Shown one piece after another: positions 8,361-12,500 of a stretch of DNA of 12,500 nucleotides. Position 1 is the stretch's first letter, and the number at the start of each line of letters is the position of its first letter. Origin of the DNA: Penaeus vannamei (lineage: Eukaryota > Arthropoda > Malacostraca > Decapoda > Penaeidae); assembly GCF_042767895.1 (NCBI RefSeq), contig NC_091553.1:45207963-45220462 (forward strand). The letters are read 5' to 3'. Below the pieces are notes generated by a model. That model was not told the DNA's origin. It saw only the letters and a program-made list of their open reading frames with translations, and searched no databases. Position numbers and translations under genes: made by a program.

Positions 8361-9010
8361 CGAGGGAGGAAGGAAGGGAGAGGAGAGGAGTGAAAGAGGG
8401 GAGAGGAGGAAGGAGAGGAGGGGAGAGAGAAGGGAGTAGAGGGGAGAGGAGAGGGGAGGAAGAGGGGAGGGGAGAGGAGGAAGGAGAAGAGAGGAGGAAG
8501 AAGAGAGAGAGATGGAGAAAGAGGGGAGAGAAGGAAGGAGAAGAGGGGAGAGAGAAGTGAGTAGAGGGAGGAGGAGAGGAGAGGAAGAGGGGGAGAAGTA
8601 GGAGGAGAGAGAGGGAAGGAGGAGAGAAAGAGGAAGATAGGAGAGGAGAGGAAGAAGGAGAAGAGGGAAGTGGAAGGAGAAAGAGGAGAGGGGAAAGGAG
8701 AAGATGGCAGTTGAAGGAGAGGAATAGGGAAGAGAGAAAGAAGAAAGAGGAGAGGGATTTGGAAATGAATAGAGGCAAGAAGGGAGGAGAGGAGGAGGGG
8801 AGAGAAATGGAGAAAGAGGGGGGAGGAAGAAGGAGGAGAGGGGAGGGAAGGAGAGGAAGATGGGATGGAAGAAGAAAGAGTGGAGGAGAAGAAAAAGAGG
8901 GAAATGAGAAGGAGAAATAGAGGAGAGGAGGAGAAAGAAGGGGATGAGGGGAGAGAAAGGAGAGAGGATGAAGGGTGGGGAGAAGGGAATATGAAGGAAA
9001 AGGAGGTGAG
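8361..9010. repeat. Polypurine (GGAGA/GGAAG) tract with a local 125-bp duplication
   Basis: Almost only A and G on +. The module GAGGGGAGAGAGAAGGGAGT at 8418 recurs at 8543 with one change (AAGTGAGT), and AGAGGGGAGAG at 8395 recurs at 8520, so both give a 125-bp offset. The rest is irregular GGAGA and GAAGA words. Minus-strand frames over 300 codons long (8164-9210, 8225-9241, 8304-9260) overlap in three phases with Ser/Leu/Pro composition, as a repeat would give. Confidence 0.9.
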
Positions 9011-9133
9011 AAGATGAGAGGGGAAAAGAGAGACAGAAAGGGAGAGAGACAGAGAGAGATTGAAGACAAAAACAGACAGAGACACACAGAGAGAGAGAGA
9101 GAGAGAGAAGACAACCAGAAACTGAGTGAGAGC

Positions 9134-9165
<32 letters not shown>

Positions 9166-9225
9166 AGACAGACAGATAGAAACAGACAGAGAGCAAAAGA
9201 CAGAGAGCAAAAGAGGAGAAAGGGG
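9011..9225. repeat. GAGA / GACA microsatellite
   Basis: Purine tract continuing into (GA)n at about 9090-9107, and (GACA)n at about 9139-9165, followed by GACAGATAGAAACAGACAGA-like words. It grades into unique sequence at about 9226. Confidence 0.9.
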
Positions 9226-9360
9226 AGAGGGTGACGATCAACAGGAACCAAAATGATCATTGAAGGTTGCGCTGATTTTTTGGGGGAGAAAATTAGAGGG
9301 AGAATTCAGTGAGTATCAATTCGTTTCGTTTTTGTTTTTTAGTTTTTTTTTCATCTCTTT
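9226..9360. other. Unique spacer
   Basis: Normal-complexity sequence becoming T-rich after 9320. Contains the palindrome TGATCA near 9255. No gene signal was seen. Confidence 0.6.
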
Positions 9361-9826
9361 AGCCTTTCTATTTCCTATCTCTTGTTGTTCTTCTTGTTCT
9401 GTTGTTCTTTTCTTCATTTGATGCTTCTTTTTCTTCTTCTTCTTCTCCTTCTTCTTCTACTTCTTCTGCTTCTCCTTCTTCTTCTACTACTACTACTTCT
9501 TCTTCTTTTTCTTCTACTTCTACTTCTCCTCCTTCTTCTTCTGCTACTATTTCTTTTTCTTCTTCTACTAATACTTCTTTTTCTACTCCTTCTTCTACTA
9601 GTACTTCTCTTCTACTTCTTCTACTTCTTCTGCTTCTCCTTCTTCTTCTACTACTACTTCTTTTTCTTCTTCTTCTACTTCTTCTGCTTCTCCTTCTTTT
9701 TCTTCTACTTCTCCTCCTCCTCCTTCTTCTTCTTCCTTCTAGTCCTCCTCCACCCTCCTTCTTCTTCTTCTTTTTCTCCTCCTTTTCCTTCTTCACCATC
9801 TTCTTCTCAACAGGAAGAATGAGAAT
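9361..9826. repeat. TTC/TAC trinucleotide-derived tract
   Basis: Imperfect TTC with CTA, CTC and CTG words. The module CTACTTCTTCTGCTTCTCC starts at 9457, 9621 and 9675. The + phase reads Ser/Thr/Ala/Pro, another phase Leu/Phe, and the minus strand Glu/Val/Arg. Ambiguous open frames in several phases argue against coding. Ends at a sharp strand switch near 9827. Confidence 0.92.
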
Positions 9827-9888
9827 ATGAATAGACGAAGAAACAAAGGAGGAAGAGTAAGGGGAAGGTGGAAGAGAAGGAGGAGGAG

Positions 9889-9922
<34 letters not shown>

Positions 9923-10135
9923 GGAGTTGGAGGAGAAGGAGGAGGAGATGGAGAAGGAGAAGGAGGAGGAGGAGGAGGAGGGAGAGTATGGGGAGGTGGA
10001 GGAGAAGGAGGAGGAGGAGGAGGAAGAAGAGGCGGATGTGGAGGAGGAGGAGGAGGAGGAGGAGGAGGGGAGTTGGAGGAGAAAGAGGAAGAGAAGGAGG
10101 GGAGGAAGAGGAGGAAGAAGAAAGAGGAGAAGAAA
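9827..10135. repeat. GGA/GAA polypurine tract
   Basis: GGA, GAA and GGAGTT words on +, close to the reverse complement in composition of the preceding tract. The module GAGGAGGGGAGTTGGAGGAGA occurs near 9915 and again near 10063. Gly/Arg/Glu open frames in three phases are composition effects. Confidence 0.9.
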
Positions 10136-10370
10136 TGAAGAGAGCATAGGAGGGGAAAAGATGGGCAGCAGGAGAATGAAGAAGAGAAATAGACGAAATA
10201 CAGAACAGCCAAAAATAAGAACGAATAAGAAGGAAAAGGAAAAAAAATAAAATGAAACAAACACACAAAAAAGAAGAAACAAAAAAAAACAAAGACAAGA
10301 AATTAAAATACCCCCCCCCCTCCAAAAAAAAGACAAGAAAGAATATTTCACGAACAAAAAAAATTTTTAT
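10136..10370. other. A-rich low-complexity stretch with C10 and A-runs
   Basis: Grades from the purine tract into A-rich sequence with AAAAACAAA words, a C10 at 10311-10320, and several A7-A9 runs. No gene signal was seen. Confidence 0.75.
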
Positions 10371-10458
10371 GACCTCCCTCATACGCGCCAACAACGACAC
10401 TAACCCATTTATCACTCGACGAAGAATCATAACAAGAGACAAAACCCCGCCTCTTCGA

Positions 10459-10477
10459 TGACGTCACTCTTACGTCA
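10459..10477. promoter_or_regulatory. Palindromic CRE plus second CRE-like site
   Basis: TGACGTCA (10459-10466) is the full palindromic cAMP-response element bound by CREB/ATF bZIP dimers. TTACGTCA at 10470-10477 is a one-base variant. Their starts are 11 bp apart, about one helical turn, so bound dimers would face the same side of the DNA. The match is seen directly; function is inference. Confidence 0.5.
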
Positions 10478-10512
10478 TAGGTCCGCCCATTCATCATTGG
10501 AGGCGACAGTGG

Positions 10513-10532
10513 AGGTCACGGGTCAAAGGTCA
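10513..10532 (+). promoter_or_regulatory. Triple nuclear-receptor half-site with DR1 spacing
   Basis: AGGTCA (10513-10518), GGGTCA (10520-10525) and AGGTCA (10527-10532), each separated by one base. The right-hand pair GGGTCAAAGGTCA is a perfect DR1, the element bound by HNF4 homodimers and by RXR/USP heterodimers in animals. The left pair has the same spacing with C as spacer, so two overlapping DR1 sites share the middle half-site. It lies 36 bp after the second CRE-like site. Confidence 0.5.
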
Positions 10533-10640
10533 CCACAACAGCGATGTTTAAATGAACTCATCAGCTGTTTATGAATGTTGTTGTGTTTCGTATGTTGGGT
10601 TTGATGAATGTGATGTTGGATTAATATTATGTAAAGTCTG

Positions 10641-11084
10641 TTTTTTTCTCTTTGTTTATCATTATTATTATTATTATTATTATTATCATTATCATCATTA
10701 TTATCATTATTATTATTATTATTATTACTATTATCATCACTATTATCATTAGTTTATTTATTATTATCTTTATCATTATTATCATTATTATTACTATTGT
10801 TATTATTATTATCATTAGTTTATTTATTATTATTATTATTATCATTATTATCATTATTATTGTTATTTTATCTTTATTACTATTGCCTATTATATATTTG
10901 TTAATTATTATTATCATTATTATCATTATCATTACTATTATTATCATTATTATCATTCGTTTAACTATTACTATCATCATTATCATTATTATTATTATTA
11001 TCATTATTATCATCATTATTATTGTTATTTCATTTTTATTACTATTATCTATTATATATTCATTATTACTATTATTATTATTGC
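10641..11084. repeat. ATT/ATC trinucleotide-derived array
   Basis: Imperfect TTA, TCA, TTG words. ATCATTAGTTTATTTA occurs at 10745 and 10811 (66 bp apart). TGTTATTTYATYTTTATTAC recurs at 10861 and 11023 (162 bp apart), each followed by a CTATTATATATT-like block. Frames read Ile/Leu/Ser or Tyr/His and are not genes. Confidence 0.92.
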
Positions 11085-11310
11085 TGAACTGAAAAGTTGG
11101 TAATGAAAATAGAGGTGATGGTGGTAATGATGATGATGGTAATTTTGATGATAATGATGAGGATGATAATGGTAATGATGATTATAACGGTAATGGCGAT
11201 GATGATGAGAGTGATGATTTTGATGATAATGATGATGATGATAATGGTAATTTTGATGATAATGATGATAATGGTAATGGTGATGATGATGATGATTTTA
11301 AAGTGACGAC
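11085..11310. repeat. GAT/AAT/GGT trinucleotide-derived array
   Basis: Starts right after the ATT array, in opposite orientation (GATGATAATGGTAAT words). The module GGTAATTTTGATGATAATGA is seen near 11139 and again near 11245. One + phase (11093-11341, no ATG) reads as an Asp/Asn/Gly-rich peptide to a TAG, and another reads Met/Ile/Val. Both follow from the repeat. Confidence 0.9.
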
Positions 11311-11395
11311 AGAAGAAAGGGAAAAAAATCATCATAAGTAGTCTCTTTTGTAACTTATTTTTGTATTGTTGCGCATTACCCTATTCTCACTTTTT
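11311..11395. other. Short unique spacer
   Basis: Normal-complexity AT-rich sequence between two repeat arrays, with nothing recognised. Confidence 0.6.
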
Positions 11396-11628
<233 letters not shown>

Positions 11629-11735
11629 TCACATTATCATCATTACAAATATGTTTTTAATTTCTGTCGTTGATGCAATGATTACGTATAATTCACTATC
11701 ATTTACGGGGAATTATATAGAAAAACATCAATTTT
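11629..11735. other. Short unique spacer
   Basis: AT-rich normal-complexity sequence with no recognised function. Confidence 0.6.
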
Positions 11736-12064
11736 CTCTCTCTCGACCATTACCCATCTACCCCCTCCTCACTCCCCTCCTCCTTCTCCTCCCTCTCTTC
11801 CTCTTTCTCCTCCTTCTTCTCCTCCTCCCTCCTTCCTCCCTCGCCCTCCTTCTTCTCTCCTCCTTCCTCCCTCCTCTCCTCCTTTTCTTCCTCCTTCCCT
11901 TCCTCCTTCTCCTCCTTCTTCCTCCTTCCCTTCCTTCTCTCTTCCTTCCTCCCTCCTTCCCTTCCTCCTTCTCCTCCTCTTTCTCCTCCTTCCTCCTTCC
12001 TCTCCTCCTTCCCTTCCTCCCTCCTCTCCTCATCCCTCCCCCTCCACCCCGTCCCCTCACCCCA
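11736..12064. repeat. TCC/TTCC pyrimidine tract with a local 31-bp period
   Basis: Almost only C and T. The module TTCCTCCTTCCCTTCCT starts at 11888 and 11919, and as a one-base variant at 11950, 31 bp apart. A related copy is near 12002. Open frames on both strands (344 codons + across this and neighbouring repeats; 116 codons -) are low complexity. Confidence 0.9.
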
Positions 12065-12385
12065 GTAAACAAGAAATATAGTTTAATTGCAAAACATATT
12101 AAAAACAATGATAATGGACTAATGATAAGAATAATAAAAGTGATAGTGACTATAAAGATAATTGTAATAATGACTGAAATATTAATGACGGATAATAATG
12201 ATTATAATGATAGTATCAACATTGATGATAATGCTAGCAATAATGACAATAATGATAGTAATATTAGTAATTATCATCATTATTATCATAATGACAATAA
12301 TAATGATAATAACAAAAATGATAATGATAATACTGATACGAAAATGATAATGATATTAGTAGTAATAATCATAATAAAAAAGGGG
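12065..12385. repeat. Degenerate AAT/GAT/AAC array
   Basis: Mixed AAT, GAT, AAC and AGT words with many substitutions, more decayed than the other trinucleotide arrays of the window. No clear period was seen. Confidence 0.8.
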
Positions 12386-12464
12386 AATAGAAAGGGGTAG
12401 ACAATGTAAATAAGGTCATTAACCACCTTGACTTATCAAACAAACTTCGACCTTACTGAACATG
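12386..12464. other. Short unique spacer
   Basis: Normal-complexity sequence with AAGGT (12412) and ACCTT (12425) as a short inverted repeat. Nothing further was recognised. Confidence 0.55.
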
Positions 12465-12500
12465 AGAGAGAGAAGAGGAGGAGGAAAGGAGGGGGAGGGG
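12465..12500. repeat. Start of a further GAGA/GGA purine tract
   Basis: Purine-only sequence running off the window edge, of the same type as the tracts at 2720 and 8361. Confidence 0.8.

Larger units (their letters stand above)
10371..10640. other. Unique island containing a putative cis-regulatory cluster
   Basis: The most information-rich 270 bp of the window. It carries several CpG, the CRE and DR1 sites annotated separately, CCGCCC at 10483-10488, ATTGG (reverse CCAAT) at 10496-10500, CAGCTG at 10562-10567, and TGTTTA cores at 10545 and 10566. A 66-codon + frame starts at 10552 but its second half is ATT-repeat Tyr/His, so no gene is called. No clear TATA box or initiator was identified. 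Confidence 0.6.

Noticed and set aside
8164..9260. Three overlapping minus-strand open frames of 318-348 codons
   Set aside because: They overlap in different phases and are all Ser/Leu/Pro-rich, as a CT-type tract gives. There are no domains, and the C-terminal part is the T-rich tandem repeat read backwards.
10552..10752. Small 66-codon + frame just after the CRE/DR1 cluster
   Set aside because: The second half is Tyr/His from the ATT array and the first half is only about 35 codons, with a weak start context and no recognised motif.

Overview
The window looks like non-coding nuclear DNA from an animal whose genome is packed with simple-sequence repeats. By the boundaries set here, about four-fifths of it is microsatellite, minisatellite or polypurine/polypyrimidine tract. 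No rRNA, tRNA, CRISPR array, complete mobile element or convincing protein-coding gene was found. Long (CT)n, (AC)n, (AT)n, (ATT/ATC)n, (GAT/AAT)n, (AAC)n and (GGA/TCC)n blocks joined by short unique spacers are typical of penaeid shrimp genomes, where simple repeats are known to make up roughly a quarter of the DNA. The crustacean assignment is inference from repeat style, since no diagnostic gene is present.

Layout. 41-971 is a pyrimidine minisatellite of about 27 bp period. 1017-1610 is a GAT/AAT array with 100-bp higher-order units, and 1681-2535 is an AAT/AAC array with a 24-bp unit. 2720-3970 is a purine tract. 4184-4838 is a compound microsatellite running CT, CTAT, CA, TA, TATG, TAGA. 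5112-6735 is pyrimidine tract, including a 25-bp minisatellite and a large repeat marked by GACAAAATA linkers. 6736-7205 is CpG-dense, with strong G-quadruplex potential and several inverted repeats. 7206-7670 is a TG-rich minisatellite, 7687-7842 a perfect 13-bp array of 12 units, and 7875-8248 a T-rich tandem duplication. 8361-9225 is purine tract. 9361-10135 switches from TTC to GGA. 10371-10640 is the longest late unique island. 10641-11310 switches from ATT to GAT/AAT. The rest is (CT)n at 11396-11628, a TCC tract at 11736-12064, and an AAT-rich stretch at 12065-12385.

The only stretch resembling classical regulatory DNA is 10459-10532. It holds a palindromic cAMP-response element, a second CRE-like site one helical turn away, and three nuclear-receptor half-sites in a row with one-base spacing. 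The CpG-dense block at 6736-7205 is a weaker candidate. No new gene system is supported. The most unusual features are structural: strand-switch quasi-inverted repeats, a splice-donor-bearing minisatellite, and the contrast between homogeneous and decayed arrays.
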